Position numbers and translations under genes: made by a program
The notes under the pieces: model-generated
What the model was told of the DNA's origin: nothing
Seen by the model: only the letters and a program-made list of their open reading frames with translations
The model's database searches: none
Assembly (NCBI RefSeq): GCF_000385215.1
Contig: NZ_ARQK01000050.1
Coordinates: 1 to 64,000 of the forward strand
Length of the DNA stretch: 64,000 bases
Source: Thioalkalivibrio thiocyanoxidans ARh2
GTDB lineage: Bacteria; Pseudomonadota; Gammaproteobacteria; Ectothiorhodospirales; Ectothiorhodospiraceae
Reading direction: 5' to 3'
Part shown: positions 39,735 to 48,243 of the stretch, in pieces
How positions within the stretch are numbered: the first letter of the stretch is position 1
How the letters are laid out: each line of letters begins with the position of its first letter

Positions 39735-40046
39735 TCAGCCGGCAATGCCGGTGATGCGCACGGTGGTGTAGTGCTGGCGGTGCCCCATCTGCTTTTGCGA
39801 ATGCTTGCGGCGCCGGAATTTCATGATGTGGACCTTCTTGGCGCGGCCATGGTCCTCGACCTTGGCGGTCACCTTGCCGCCGTCGACCAGCGGGGCCCCG
39901 ACGCGGACATCGTCGCCCGAACCAACCATCAGCACCTGGTCGAACTCGACCTCGGAGCCGGCTTCGGCCTCAAGCTTCTCGATGCGGATCACGTCGCCTT
40001 CGGCGACGCGGTACTGTTTACCACCTGTTGCGATGATCGCGTACAT
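39735..40046 (-). CDS. rplU: 50S ribosomal protein L21
   Basis: A 103-residue large-subunit protein, the same length as E. coli L21. [18 protein letters not shown] starts the family signature, and [26 protein letters not shown] ends it. A leader of about 75 bases lies between its promoter and the ATG and contains a GACCGG / CCGGTC inverted repeat (40078-40083 with 40107-40112), which might be an autoregulatory leader; that is inference. Confidence 0.99.
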   Translation of the reverse strand: MYAIIATGGKQYRVAEGDVIRIEKLEAEAGSEVEFDQVLMVGSGDDVRVGAPLVDGGKVTAKVEDHGRAKKVHIMKFRRRKHSQKQMGHRQHYTTVRITGIAG

Positions 40047-40128
40047 TTCCCTGGGACTCCGTTGCGATACCTGTGTGGACCGGCCCTTAAGGTCTGGAAC
40101 TGGAGACCGGTCTCGCGAAAGGGCGGAA

Positions 40129-40157
40129 ATGCTAGCAGTGAGTCGGCTTCGGGTCAA
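40129..40157 (-). promoter_or_regulatory. sigma-70 promoter for rplU-rpmA
   Basis: On the minus strand TTGACC (complement of 40152-40157) and TAGCAT (complement of 40129-40134) are 17 bases apart. Transcription should start near 40122, about 75 bases before rplU. Confidence 0.7.
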
Positions 40158-40178
40158 TGCCGCCGGTGCGGCGCGCGC

Positions 40179-40207
40179 TTGACACCCCACCGGGGCCTTC
40201 CTAGCAT
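40179..40207 (+). promoter_or_regulatory. sigma-70 promoter for ispB
   Basis: TTGACA (40179-40184), a perfect -35, and TAGCAT (40202-40207) are 17 bases apart. The start site would be near 40214, 36 bases before the ispB ATG. It is divergent from the rplU promoter, whose -35 lies 22 bases away; both share the same -10 sequence. Confidence 0.75.
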
Positions 40208-40249
40208 GCCAGCGCCTACCAACTTCCTCATACCGGCGCGCCTACCCGC

Positions 40250-41218
40250 ATGTCCATCAACGCAATCCGAGAGCTGGCTGCAGACGACATGCAGGCGGTC
40301 GACCAGTGCATCCGTGACCGGCTCAGTTCGCCGGTGGTGCTGATCAACCAGCTGGGCCACTACATTATCCACTCGGGCGGCAAGCGCCTGCGGCCCTTGC
40401 TGGCGACCCTGTCGGCGCGCGCCTGCGCGGTCGAGGGTGAGGAGCCGGTCGTGCTGGCGGCAGTGGTGGAGTTTATCCACACCGCGACCCTGCTGCACGA
40501 CGACGTGGTCGACGCCTCCGAGATGCGCCGGGGCAACGAGACCGCGAACCACATCTTTGGTAACGAGGCCGCGGTCCTGGTCGGCGATTTTCTCTACTCG
40601 CGCGCGTTCGAGATGATGGTCGAGGTCGGCTCGATGCGGGTGATGGAGATCCTGGCCCACGCGACCAACGTGATCGCCGAGGGCGAGGTGATGCAGTTGA
40701 TGAACTGCCACGACGCCGATGTCGACGAAGCCCGCTACATGAACGTGATCCAGTCGAAGACGGCCAAGCTGTTCGAGGCCGCCTGTCAGCTGGGCGCCGT
40801 CCTCGGCGAGCGGACGCGGGCCGAAGAAGAGTCCCTCGCGCGGTATGGCATGCATCTGGGTACGGCCTTCCAGCTGATCGACGATGTGCTCGACTATTCC
40901 TCGGATGATGCGGTGACCGGCAAGCGCATGGGCGACGACCTGGCCGAGGGCAAGCCGACCCTGCCGCTAATCCAGGCGATCCGGGTCGGTACGCCGGAGC
41001 AGCAGACCGTGGTGCGCCAGGCGATCGAGGACGGCGGGCGCGAGCAGGTGGATGCAGTGCTCGAGATCGTCCACGCCACCGGTGCCCTGGACTACGCCCG
41101 CGACCGCGCGGCCGCGGAGACCGAGGCGGCGATTGCGGCCGTTTCCGTGCTCCCCGAGTCGCCACACCGCCAGGCCCTGATTGACCTCGCACGCTTCGCG
41201 GTGGGTCGCGATCACTGA
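40250..41218 (+). CDS. ispB: octaprenyl diphosphate synthase
   Basis: Elongates isopentenyl units to the side chain of ubiquinone. The 322-residue all-helical protein has the two aspartate-rich motifs of long-chain prenyltransferases: LLHDDVVDASEMRRG near residue 83 and LIDDVLDYSSDD near residue 210. GGKRLRPLL is the IPP site. The residue pattern before the first Asp motif (VEFIHTATL) has small residues, as in long-chain enzymes. The divergence from rplU is the same as in E. coli. Confidence 0.96.
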   Translation: MSINAIRELAADDMQAVDQCIRDRLSSPVVLINQLGHYIIHSGGKRLRPLLATLSARACAVEGEEPVVLAAVVEFIHTATLLHDDVVDASEMRRGNETANHIFGNEAAVLVGDFLYSRAFEMMVEVGSMRVMEILAHATNVIAEGEVMQLMNCHDADVDEARYMNVIQSKTAKLFEAACQLGAVLGERTRAEEESLARYGMHLGTAFQLIDDVLDYSSDDAVTGKRMGDDLAEGKPTLPLIQAIRVGTPEQQTVVRQAIEDGGREQVDAVLEIVHATGALDYARDRAAAETEAAIAAVSVLPESPHRQALIDLARFAVGRDH

Positions 41219-41291
41219 GCGGGTCCGGCCGGTAATCGGTACATTCGCGTCCGCACAGGTGCGTGACGTTGCCCGGATCACACCTAGGGCA

Positions 41292-41320
41292 TGGACACGC
41301 CCGGAGTCGCTCGGCATAAT
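41292..41320 (+). promoter_or_regulatory. sigma-70 promoter for tRNA-Pro
   Basis: TGGACA (41292-41297) and CATAAT (41315-41320) have a 17-base spacer. The predicted start near 41327 is seven bases before the mature tRNA 5' end. Confidence 0.65.
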
Positions 41321-41333
41321 AGCGGGCTCGGTT

Positions 41334-41410
41334 CGGAGTGTAGCTCAGCTTGGTAGAGCACTGCCTTCGGGAGGCAGGGGTCGAAGGTTCGAATCCTTTC
41401 ACTCCGACCA
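41334..41410 (+). tRNA. proK: tRNA-Pro (anticodon CGG)
   Basis: A 77-base cloverleaf. The acceptor stem CGGAGTG (41334-41340) pairs with CACTCCG (41400-41406), then discriminator A and encoded CCA (41408-41410). The D arm contains AGCTCAGCTTGGTAGAGC, the anticodon stem CTGCC/GGCAG surrounds loop TTCGGGA with anticodon CGG, and the T arm has GGTTCGAATCC. It decodes the CCG proline codon, abundant in a GC-rich genome. No terminator follows; gmk starts 87 bases later. Confidence 0.97.
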
Positions 41411-41496
41411 ACTCTATTTCCCTGGTGTGTCGGATCTCTCGGGACCGGCGACCAGCCGATGATTCCATTCCTGGTTCTGCTCCTGCGGACGCGTTC

Positions 41497-42147
41497 ATGA
41501 CCGCCATTTCCCAGGCCGTTCGCGGCACCCTCTATATCGTTTCGGCGCCATCGGGCGCGGGCAAGACCAGCCTGGTCGCCGCTTTGCTGGAGCGCGTGGA
41601 GCAGGTCGAGGTCTCGGTCTCGCACACCACGCGCAAGCCGCGCGCCGGCGAGGTGAACGGCGAGCACTATCACTTTGTCTCGGCGGAGGAATTCCTCGGC
41701 ATGATCGAGGACGGCCAGCTGCTGGAACACGCGAAGGTGTTCGACAATTTCTACGGCACCGCGCGCGCCAGCGTCGAAGAGCGCCTGGACGCCGGCATGG
41801 ACGTGATCCTGGAGATCGACTGGCAGGGCGCGCGCCAGGTACGCGCGGCGGTGCCGGATGCGCACTCGATCTTCATCCTGCCGCCGTCGCGCGACGAACT
41901 GGAACGCCGCCTGCGCGGTCGCGGGCAGGACAGCGAAGAGGTCATCCAGCGGCGCCTGCGCGACGCGGAGTCCGATTGCACGCATTTCCGCGAATATGAC
42001 TACACAGTCGTCAACTCGGATTTCGAGCGGGCGGTCAGTGATCTGGCCAGCATCTTCCGCTCCAACCGTCTGCGCACGGTCGAGCAGGAGATTCGTTCCG
42101 CATCGACGATACGGAATCTGTTGGCGAGTACGCCGGGCACGGCGTAA
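41497..42147 (+). CDS. gmk: guanylate kinase
   Basis: Phosphorylates GMP to GDP; 216 residues. The P-loop SAPSGAGKTSL lies near residues 16-26. The GMP-binding region is SHTTRKPRAGEVNGEHYHFV, with EIDWQGARQVR as the Walker B-like block and a lid rich in Arg (RRLRGRGQDSEEVIQRRL). The ATG at 41497 fits the family start; the frame is open back into the tRNA. It heads gmk-rpoZ-spoT, the usual order linking guanine nucleotides with ppGpp. Confidence 0.97.
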   Translation: MTAISQAVRGTLYIVSAPSGAGKTSLVAALLERVEQVEVSVSHTTRKPRAGEVNGEHYHFVSAEEFLGMIEDGQLLEHAKVFDNFYGTARASVEERLDAGMDVILEIDWQGARQVRAAVPDAHSIFILPPSRDELERRLRGRGQDSEEVIQRRLRDAESDCTHFREYDYTVVNSDFERAVSDLASIFRSNRLRTVEQEIRSASTIRNLLASTPGTA

Positions 42148-42181
42148 CATGCAGTATTAACGACTCATAACCGGAGTACCC

Positions 42182-42457
42182 ATGGCACGCGTCACCGTCG
42201 AGGACTGCCTCGAAAAAGTGGACAATCGCTTCGAACTGGTGCTGATGGCGGCCCGCCGGGCCCGTCATATCGCACACGGCAAGGAGCCCCGTGTATCCGA
42301 GGACAACGACAAGCCCACGGTCATCGCCCTGCGCGAGATCGCCGACGGGCTGGTCGGCACCGAGGTGTTCGACGAGCACGATGAACGGCCCCAGAACCAG
42401 ATGCTGGACTTCAGCACCATCCGCCATCTGGAACAGCTGGAAGCCGACGAACGCTAG
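42182..42457 (+). CDS. rpoZ: RNA polymerase omega subunit
   Basis: A 91-residue subunit that assists assembly of beta' and forms part of the ppGpp site. [30 protein letters not shown] is canonical, followed by [21 protein letters not shown] site precedes the ATG. It lies between gmk and spoT with gaps of 34 and 13 bases. Confidence 0.98.
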   Translation: MARVTVEDCLEKVDNRFELVLMAARRARHIAHGKEPRVSEDNDKPTVIALREIADGLVGTEVFDEHDERPQNQMLDFSTIRHLEQLEADER

Positions 42458-42470
42458 GGGTCGATAATTC

Positions 42471-44642
42471 ATGGCCGCTGGGCAGCCAGCCGCGCCCGGG
42501 GCCGCATCGCCGGTACCCGGTGACTCGACCCGATTCCTGATCAGCGATCTGTGTTCCGAGCTCGAGGCCTATCTCGAGTCGGACGAAGTCGAGGAGGTCT
42601 ATCGCGCCTATCTCCTGGGCGCGGAGGCCCACGAAGGCCAGACCCGCAAGACCGGCGAGCCGTACATCTACCACCCCCTGGCCGTGGCCCGGACCATGGC
42701 CGAGATGCGGATGGACCACAAGGCCATCTGCGCCGCGATCCTCCACGACGTGATGGAGGACACCGCCACCAGCAAGGACCGCATCCACGCCGAATTCGGT
42801 GAGGAGGTGGCCGAGCTGGTGGACGGCGTCTCCAAGCTTACCCACCTGCAGTTCCAGTCCAAGGCCGAGGCGCAGGCGGAGAACTTCCGCAAGATGATGC
42901 TGGCGATCACCCGCGATATCCGGGTGATCCTGATCAAGCTGGCCGACCGCCTGCACAACATGCGCACCCTGGGCGTGATGCGCCCGGACAAGCGCCGCCG
43001 CATCGCCAAGGAAACCCTCGAAATCTACGCGCCGATCGCCCAGCGCCTGGGGATGAACGCGATCCGCCGCGAGCTGGAGCAGCTCGGCTTTTCCGCCAAG
43101 CACCCCTGGCGTGCCGCGGTCCTGGAGCGCGCCGTGCAGCGGGCCGGGGGCAATCGTCGCGAGCCGATGAAGAACATCGAGCAGGCCATCTGCTCGCGCA
43201 TGGAGGCGGCCGGGATTGTCGGGCGCATCTCCGGGCGCGAAAAGAGCCTGTACAGCATCTATCGCAAGATGCGCGACAAGCACCACTCGTTCGAGGAGGT
43301 GTTCGACGTCTTCGCGATCCGCATCATCGTCGATGATGTCGACACCTGCTATCGCTCGCTGGGCGTGGTGCACAACCTCTACAAGCCGGTGCCGGGGCGC
43401 TTCAAGGACTACATCGCGATCCCCAAGTCGAATGGCTACCAGTCGCTGCACACCATCCTGTTCGGGCCGCAGGCCATCCCGATCGAGGTGCAGATCCGCT
43501 CCACCGAGATGGATCGCGTGGCCGAGAGCGGGATCGCCGCGCACTGGCAGTACAAGGCCGGGGGCGAGTCCGCGCGTACCGCTCAGAGCCGCGCCCGCGA
43601 ATGGCTGAAGGATGTGCTGGAGATCCAGAACAGCGTCGGCAATTCCATCGAGTTCCTGGAGAACGTGAAGGTCGACCTGTTCCCGGACGAGGTATACACC
43701 TTCACCCCCGAGGGCGACATCCTGGTGCTGCCACGCGACGCGACCCCGATCGACTTTGCCTACGCGGTGCACTCCGATGTGGGCAACCGCTGCGTGGCCG
43801 TGAAGATCGATCGCCAGCTGGCGCCGCTCTCGGTGCGCCTGCAAAGCGGGCAGACGGTGGAGATCGTCACCGCGCCCGGCGCGCGCCCCAACCCCGCCTG
43901 GCTGTCCTTCGTCGTCACCGGCAAGGCCCGCTCCGGCATTCGGCACTGCCTGAAGTCGTTGCAGTCGGACGAGGCCCGGGCCCTGGGCGAACGCCTGCTG
44001 GAGAAGGCCCTGGGTGCGCTCGAGACCTCGCTTAAGCAGATCTCGCCGGCCCGTCTGGATCAGCTGCTCGACGCGATGCAGTTGCAGGACCTGGACAGCC
44101 TGCTGGTGGATATCGGCCTGGGCAATCGCATGGCCTCGCTGGTCGCCCGCCAGATGGTCGGGAAGGAGAGCGCGGACGCCGACAACACGACGCAGACCAC
44201 CCTGGCGGTCAAGGGCACCGAGGGGCTGGTGCTGAACTACGCGCGCTGCTGCCACCCGATCCCGGGGGATCCGATCATTGGCCAGCTGAGTGCCGGCCGC
44301 GGGCTGGTCGTGCACCGGGAGAGCTGTCGCAATGTGCTGCACGAAAGCCGTGATCGTGCCGACAAGACGATCGCGCTGGAGTGGTCGCACGAGCCGGAAC
44401 TGCAGTTCACCGCGGCCGTGCGTACCCGTACCGCCAACCGGCGTGGTGCGCTGGCCGACATGGCGGCCGTGATCGCCGACCACGGCTCGAATATCGAGCA
44501 CATCTCGTTCAACGAGCAGGACGGGCACTCCACCGCGATGACCTTCCTGCTGACGGTTAGCGATCGCCAGCACCTGGCCCAGATCATGCGTGGGCTGCGG
44601 CGCCTGCCGGATGTGCTGCGTATCGCGCGTCAGCGCGGGTAG
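42471..44642 (+). CDS. spoT: bifunctional (p)ppGpp synthetase/hydrolase SpoT
   Basis: A 723-residue RelA/SpoT enzyme. The HD hydrolase domain (about 40-200) keeps YHPLAVA, the catalytic pair in AAILHDVMEDT, and KLADRLHNMRTL, so hydrolase activity should be intact. The synthetase domain shows GREKSLYSIYRKM and GRFKDYIAIPKSNGYQSLHT. TGS (about 400-460, FTPEGDILVLPRDATPIDFAYAVHSDVG), helical/zinc-finger (LNYARCCHPIPGD) and ACT domains follow. Its synteny with gmk-rpoZ supports SpoT rather than RelA. Confidence 0.96.
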   Translation: MAAGQPAAPGAASPVPGDSTRFLISDLCSELEAYLESDEVEEVYRAYLLGAEAHEGQTRKTGEPYIYHPLAVARTMAEMRMDHKAICAAILHDVMEDTATSKDRIHAEFGEEVAELVDGVSKLTHLQFQSKAEAQAENFRKMMLAITRDIRVILIKLADRLHNMRTLGVMRPDKRRRIAKETLEIYAPIAQRLGMNAIRRELEQLGFSAKHPWRAAVLERAVQRAGGNRREPMKNIEQAICSRMEAAGIVGRISGREKSLYSIYRKMRDKHHSFEEVFDVFAIRIIVDDVDTCYRSLGVVHNLYKPVPGRFKDYIAIPKSNGYQSLHTILFGPQAIPIEVQIRSTEMDRVAESGIAAHWQYKAGGESARTAQSRAREWLKDVLEIQNSVGNSIEFLENVKVDLFPDEVYTFTPEGDILVLPRDATPIDFAYAVHSDVGNRCVAVKIDRQLAPLSVRLQSGQTVEIVTAPGARPNPAWLSFVVTGKARSGIRHCLKSLQSDEARALGERLLEKALGALETSLKQISPARLDQLLDAMQLQDLDSLLVDIGLGNRMASLVARQMVGKESADADNTTQTTLAVKGTEGLVLNYARCCHPIPGDPIIGQLSAGRGLVVHRESCRNVLHESRDRADKTIALEWSHEPELQFTAAVRTRTANRRGALADMAAVIADHGSNIEHISFNEQDGHSTAMTFLLTVSDRQHLAQIMRGLRRLPDVLRIARQRG

Positions 44643-44681
44643 TCAGTGTTTCACGGGTGATACCCGTACGTCCGCGGCTCC

Positions 44682-45497
44682 CTACCGCTGGCAGGTCGGA
44701 CAATACGCCGAGGCGCGCTGCCCGATGCGCCGGTTGCGCAGCGGTGTGGCGCACTGCAGGCACGGTTCCCCGGCGCGGCCGTAGACTCGAAGTGACTGGC
44801 GAAAATACCCGTGTGTCCCGTCCTCGCGCAGGAAGTCGCGCAGGGTCGTGCCGCCCTGTTCGATCGCCGCGCCCAGTACGGTGCGGACGCATTCGGCCAG
44901 CCGTTCGTATTCCGCCCGGGTCACGCGCCCGGCGGCCCGCCCCGGGCGGATTCCAGCCAGGAAAAGCGCCTCGGTCGCATAGATGTTGCCCACGCCGACC
45001 ACGATATCCTGATCCATGATGAAGGTCTTGACCGGCCCCCGGCGCCGGCGGCTGCGTTGGAACAGGTAGTCGCCGTCAAATGCGGTGTCCAGCGGTTCAG
45101 GCCCCAGGGCGGCCAGCAGGGGGTGTGGCGCGCCGGTCTCCGGGAGTGGCAGGCAGCACCCGAAGCGGCGCGGGTCATGAAAGCGCACCTGCGAGCCGTT
45201 CGTCAGGTGCAGGATCAGGTGGTCGTGCGTGCGCAGCGGGGTCGTCGCGGTGCAGTGGCGCAGCGAACCGGACATGCCGAGGTGCAGCAGTACCCCGCCA
45301 CGGTCGGTGGTCAGCAGCAGGTATTTGGCCCGCCGTTCGAGCGTCGCGATGCGGGCCCCGACCAGACGTTCGGGCAGCGCCTCCGGCACCGGCCAGCGCA
45401 GGCGTCCATCGCGGACTTCCAGCCGCTCGATGGTCTGGCCTTCCAGAAGAGGCGACAGGCCGCGTCGGGTGGTCTCGACCTCGGGGAGCTCAGGCAT
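44682..45497 (-). CDS. mutM: formamidopyrimidine-DNA glycosylase
   Basis: Excises 8-oxoguanine and ring-opened purines and nicks the abasic site. The 271 residues begin PELPEVETTRRGL, where the processed N-terminal Pro is the nucleophile and Glu the acid. Lys in YLLLTTDRGG-type beta strand, the H2TH element (VGNIYATEALFLAGIRPGR) and the C-terminal zinc finger (CLQC...CPTC) are present. It begins inside the upstream chorismatase gene (8-base overlap) and is convergent with spoT. Confidence 0.97.
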   Translation of the reverse strand: MPELPEVETTRRGLSPLLEGQTIERLEVRDGRLRWPVPEALPERLVGARIATLERRAKYLLLTTDRGGVLLHLGMSGSLRHCTATTPLRTHDHLILHLTNGSQVRFHDPRRFGCCLPLPETGAPHPLLAALGPEPLDTAFDGDYLFQRSRRRRGPVKTFIMDQDIVVGVGNIYATEALFLAGIRPGRAAGRVTRAEYERLAECVRTVLGAAIEQGGTTLRDFLREDGTHGYFRQSLRVYGRAGEPCLQCATPLRNRRIGQRASAYCPTCQR

Positions 45498-46434
45498 GCA
45501 CGCCCTCGATCTCGAGCAGGAGTTCCCGGCGACAGATGTCGCCCCGCGCCCACTGGATGACGGGGCCCGGCTTCATGCCCTTGTAGTGCGCGGCAATCAC
45601 GCCGGCGACCGCCGCGCGGTCTTCGGGGCGTCGCAGATAGACGCGCAGCCACGCCGGGCCGGGGAGTTCGCGCCCTGCCGCGTCGTGCAGGGCCTGCAGG
45701 TTGTTCAGAGTCTCGCGTGCCTGGGCGACCACATCGTCCAGGTGGCGGCTTTCGTGGCCGACGATGCTGGCGGTGCCGGAGACCATCAGCATGGGACCGG
45801 TCGCGGTCAGCAGCAGCGTGGCGCGGGCGAAGGCCGGACTCTTCGGGCTGTAGTGCTCCGGGTAGTGGTAGGCGCTGACCTGGCGCGGATTCTCGATCGC
45901 GCGGGCCGGTGTGCGGGTAGCGACCAGGTAGATGAACAGGCCCGGCTGCCGGGTGCCGATCGCGGTGGCCGCAGGCATGCTGCCCAACGGTACCTCGAGC
46001 GCTTCCAGGCCCTCGGCGCGCCCGACACAGAAGGCCTGGTAGCGTTCCTGGCCCTGCTCTTCGCCGTGGATATCGGAGAAGTAGTTCCAGATGCGTGCTG
46101 GGTGCTCGAAGCCGCGCTCGCGACAGGCCTGCAGTAACTGCCGGTAGGCCTGCTCGGTCTGTTCGCGCAGGGGGCGGTCCGGGCCCTCCCAGGCGGCGAA
46201 CAGCACGTCGTCGAACTCCAGCAGATGCAGGGGGGCGGCGTTCACCGGGCGTGCTGCACCGTGTCCCCGCCAGCTCTCCACATAGAGGTCCGGGAGCAGC
46301 GGTTCGAGACCCGGAGTGATCTGGAGCTGGCCGCCCATGGAATGAATACCCGCAGGTGCATCCAGCCGCACGTAAAGGCCATCCTGGGGCGTCGCTACGG
46401 GCGAGCCGAGCCGGTTATGCAGGTGGGGTGCCAT
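45490..46434 (-). CDS. chorismatase of the FkbO/Hyg5/XanB2 family
   Basis: A 314-residue protein with two RidA-like halves, as in chorismatases. The C-terminal half carries LMVSGTASIVGHESRHLDDVVAQARETLNNL, matching the catalytic region of FkbO/Hyg5 with the glutamate proposed to protonate the enol ether. The first half has NYFSDIHGEEQGQERYQAFCVGR. Relatives split chorismate to 3-hydroxybenzoate (Hyg5), to a dihydroxycyclohexadiene acid (FkbO), or to 3- and 4-hydroxybenzoate (XanB2), feeding aryl-polyene pigment and ubiquinone. Which product forms here cannot be told by eye. It overlaps mutM and follows the EAL-HDOD gene by 3 bases. Confidence 0.82.
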   Translation of the reverse strand: MAPHLHNRLGSPVATPQDGLYVRLDAPAGIHSMGGQLQITPGLEPLLPDLYVESWRGHGAARPVNAAPLHLLEFDDVLFAAWEGPDRPLREQTEQAYRQLLQACRERGFEHPARIWNYFSDIHGEEQGQERYQAFCVGRAEGLEALEVPLGSMPAATAIGTRQPGLFIYLVATRTPARAIENPRQVSAYHYPEHYSPKSPAFARATLLLTATGPMLMVSGTASIVGHESRHLDDVVAQARETLNNLQALHDAAGRELPGPAWLRVYLRRPEDRAAVAGVIAAHYKGMKPGPVIQWARGDICRRELLLEIEGVHA

Positions 46435-46437
46435 CAG

Positions 46438-47655
46438 TCAGGTCCTGGACAGCGAATCGAGTATGTCCTCGCTCCAGCGTACCGCTTCCAGGTAGAGCCG
46501 GCTGGCAACCTGTGGTGCCACCGGGGATTCTCCCGAGGCAGGGGGCGGGCTTGCGGGCCCCTCGAACGCCTCGATGGTCTCCAGCCAGGGGGCCAGCGGA
46601 CCCTTGTGTTCGATCAGCGCCTGTTCCATCTCTGGCGCCAGGCGCAGTTCGTTCAGGATGCGTCGCAGCGGAATCCCCAGCACGCGGTCCAGTCCCGAGA
46701 GCATCCCCAGCGAGAAGTAGCGTTCGGCTTCCGCGGGGGGCAGGTTGCGTGTCCGGGCGAGCAGCATCCCCATGCGCGCGCGGATCATGACCTGCTCGAC
46801 CGCGGCCGAGGGTCCGGCCGCGTTGTACAGTACCAGCAGCATGCCGATGCGGCGGACGCGACCCTGCCCCAGATGACCGATTGCCGCGGCCAGCTCTTCG
46901 GTGGGCCGTTCGTCCCGGTACGCGGGGCTGTTCGCGATGCGCAGGATCTGGTCGGCCAGGTCGGGTTCGGTGCCGATCCGGTGCTCCAGCTCCGCCGGCG
47001 CCGGATCGGGTTCCTGAAGCGTCTTGAGCAGCTTCAGCAGGGCGACTTCCAGGCTCTCCAGGCGCTGGCCCTCGATCACGTGCGGGTGCGACAGGTGGTA
47101 GCCTTGGTAATAGCGAAAACCCAGTTGCTGGCAGTGGCGGTAGCACTCGGCAGTTTCGACCTTTTCCGCCAGCAGATCCACGCCGAACGTGCGTAGCATC
47201 TCGACCTCGCGCGCCAGTGCCTTGGCGGAAAGGGCCAGCACGTCCAGCTTGACGATATCCGCCAGTGCCACCAGAGGCGAGTGGTGGACCTGGAATTGAT
47301 AGTCATCCAGCGCGATGCGGAAACCGCGCTTCTTCAGTTCCTGGACCGCACTGACGACCCCGGAGTCGATTTCGATGTCCTCGAGGATCTCCAGGACGAC
47401 CTGATCGGGCGGAAGGTGCGCGATGATTTCGTGATCGAGAAAGGACCGCGTCAGGTTGACGAAGGCCAGGTGCGGGCCGACCAGGTGGGGCAGGCCGATA
47501 TCCAGGAATGCGCTTCGCAGCAGGTCGGAGGTTGCGTCGTCACCGTTGGTGACCGCCGCTTCGGCACGGTGGCCGGCACGAAACAGGAGTTCGAAACCGA
47601 CCAGACGCTCGTGCGCGTCGAAGATGGGTTGCCGGCCGACAAAAATTGGGTGCAT
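46438..47655 (-). CDS. EAL-HDOD domain signalling protein (YuxH type)
   Basis: A 405-residue protein with an N-terminal EAL-like domain (about 1-205) and a C-terminal HDOD domain (about 205-400; RIGTEPDLADQILRIANSPAYRDERPTEELAAAIGHLGQGRVRRI). The EAL signature reads FELLFR and several metal ligands are changed, so c-di-GMP hydrolysis is unlikely; such proteins act as binding or scaffolding factors in chemotaxis or type IV pilus control. The conserved opening FVGRQPIFDAHERLVGFELLFR supports the family and the start. No chemotaxis gene is nearby. Confidence 0.9.
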   Translation of the reverse strand: MHPIFVGRQPIFDAHERLVGFELLFRAGHRAEAAVTNGDDATSDLLRSAFLDIGLPHLVGPHLAFVNLTRSFLDHEIIAHLPPDQVVLEILEDIEIDSGVVSAVQELKKRGFRIALDDYQFQVHHSPLVALADIVKLDVLALSAKALAREVEMLRTFGVDLLAEKVETAECYRHCQQLGFRYYQGYHLSHPHVIEGQRLESLEVALLKLLKTLQEPDPAPAELEHRIGTEPDLADQILRIANSPAYRDERPTEELAAAIGHLGQGRVRRIGMLLVLYNAAGPSAAVEQVMIRARMGMLLARTRNLPPAEAERYFSLGMLSGLDRVLGIPLRRILNELRLAPEMEQALIEHKGPLAPWLETIEAFEGPASPPPASGESPVAPQVASRLYLEAVRWSEDILDSLSRT

Positions 47656-47729
47656 GCTTGCGTTTTGCCAGTAAGTGATGAGGCGGCCCCGGTCTGCGCG
47701 CGGCCGGCCCGGGAGAGAGCGAACACATC

Positions 47730-47969
47730 ATGGAGTCGATTGATGCGCCGTTTGGCGAGGTCGTGGAGCTGCGGCAGATACTGCACGACTCGGGGGTCCC
47801 TCTCCTGAGGGTTATTATCCGCGATGGTGGTCGCTATACCAAGATCGAGCTGGACCCGTCAACCGCCCATCGGTGGGGGCGCATGATGGTGCGCTGGGCG
47901 GAGACCGCCGTGGAAGATCGGGATTCGGAGGGTGGCTTGGCCCGCCCCGGGTTGACCCGGGGGCCCTGA
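47730..47969 (+). CDS. small hypothetical protein
   Basis: A 79-residue soluble protein I cannot assign. Its core, VVELRQILHDSGVPLLRVIIRDGGRYTKIELDPSTAHRWGRMMVRWA, looks like a compact alpha/beta fold, and the last 15 residues look unstructured. It is divergent from the EAL-HDOD gene (74 bases) and is followed by a strong bidirectional terminator, which supports real transcription. Confidence 0.6.
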   Translation: MESIDAPFGEVVELRQILHDSGVPLLRVIIRDGGRYTKIELDPSTAHRWGRMMVRWAETAVEDRDSEGGLARPGLTRGP

Positions 47970-48000
47970 TCAACAGGCGCTCTCGCAGCCGCAAGGCACA

Positions 48001-48029
48001 AAAAAGCCCGGCATGGCCGGGCTTTTTTT
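48001..48029. terminator. bidirectional rho-independent terminator
   Basis: AAAAAGCCCGGC (48001-48012) pairs perfectly with GCCGGGCTTTTT (48016-48027) across ATG. Seven T residues follow on the plus strand, and six on the minus strand counting the paired run. It serves the small gene ending at 47969 on the plus strand and rpmB-rpmG ending at 48063 on the minus strand. Confidence 0.9.
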
Positions 48030-48062
48030 ACCTGCAATCAGGCGATCACGCGCGGGCGATGA

Positions 48063-48233
48063 TCACTTGATCTTGGCTTCCTTGTACATCACGTGCTTGC
48101 GGATGACGGGATCGAACTTCTTGATCTCCATCTTTTCGGGCATGTTCCGCTTGTTCTTGGACGTGGTGTAGAAATGGCCGGTGCCGGCGGAGGACACCAG
48201 GCGGATCTTGTCGCGTGCGCTCTTCGCTGCCAT
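48063..48233 (-). CDS. rpmG: 50S ribosomal protein L33
   Basis: A 56-residue protein with the proteobacterial pattern [21 protein letters not shown] and [18 protein letters not shown]. It lacks the four zinc-binding cysteines found in C+ forms, so it is a zinc-free C- version. It lies 10 bases after rpmB in one transcript ending at the hairpin at 48001. Confidence 0.98.
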   Translation of the reverse strand: MAAKSARDKIRLVSSAGTGHFYTTSKNKRNMPEKMEIKKFDPVIRKHVMYKEAKIK

Positions 48234-48243
48234 GGGTAGCTCC

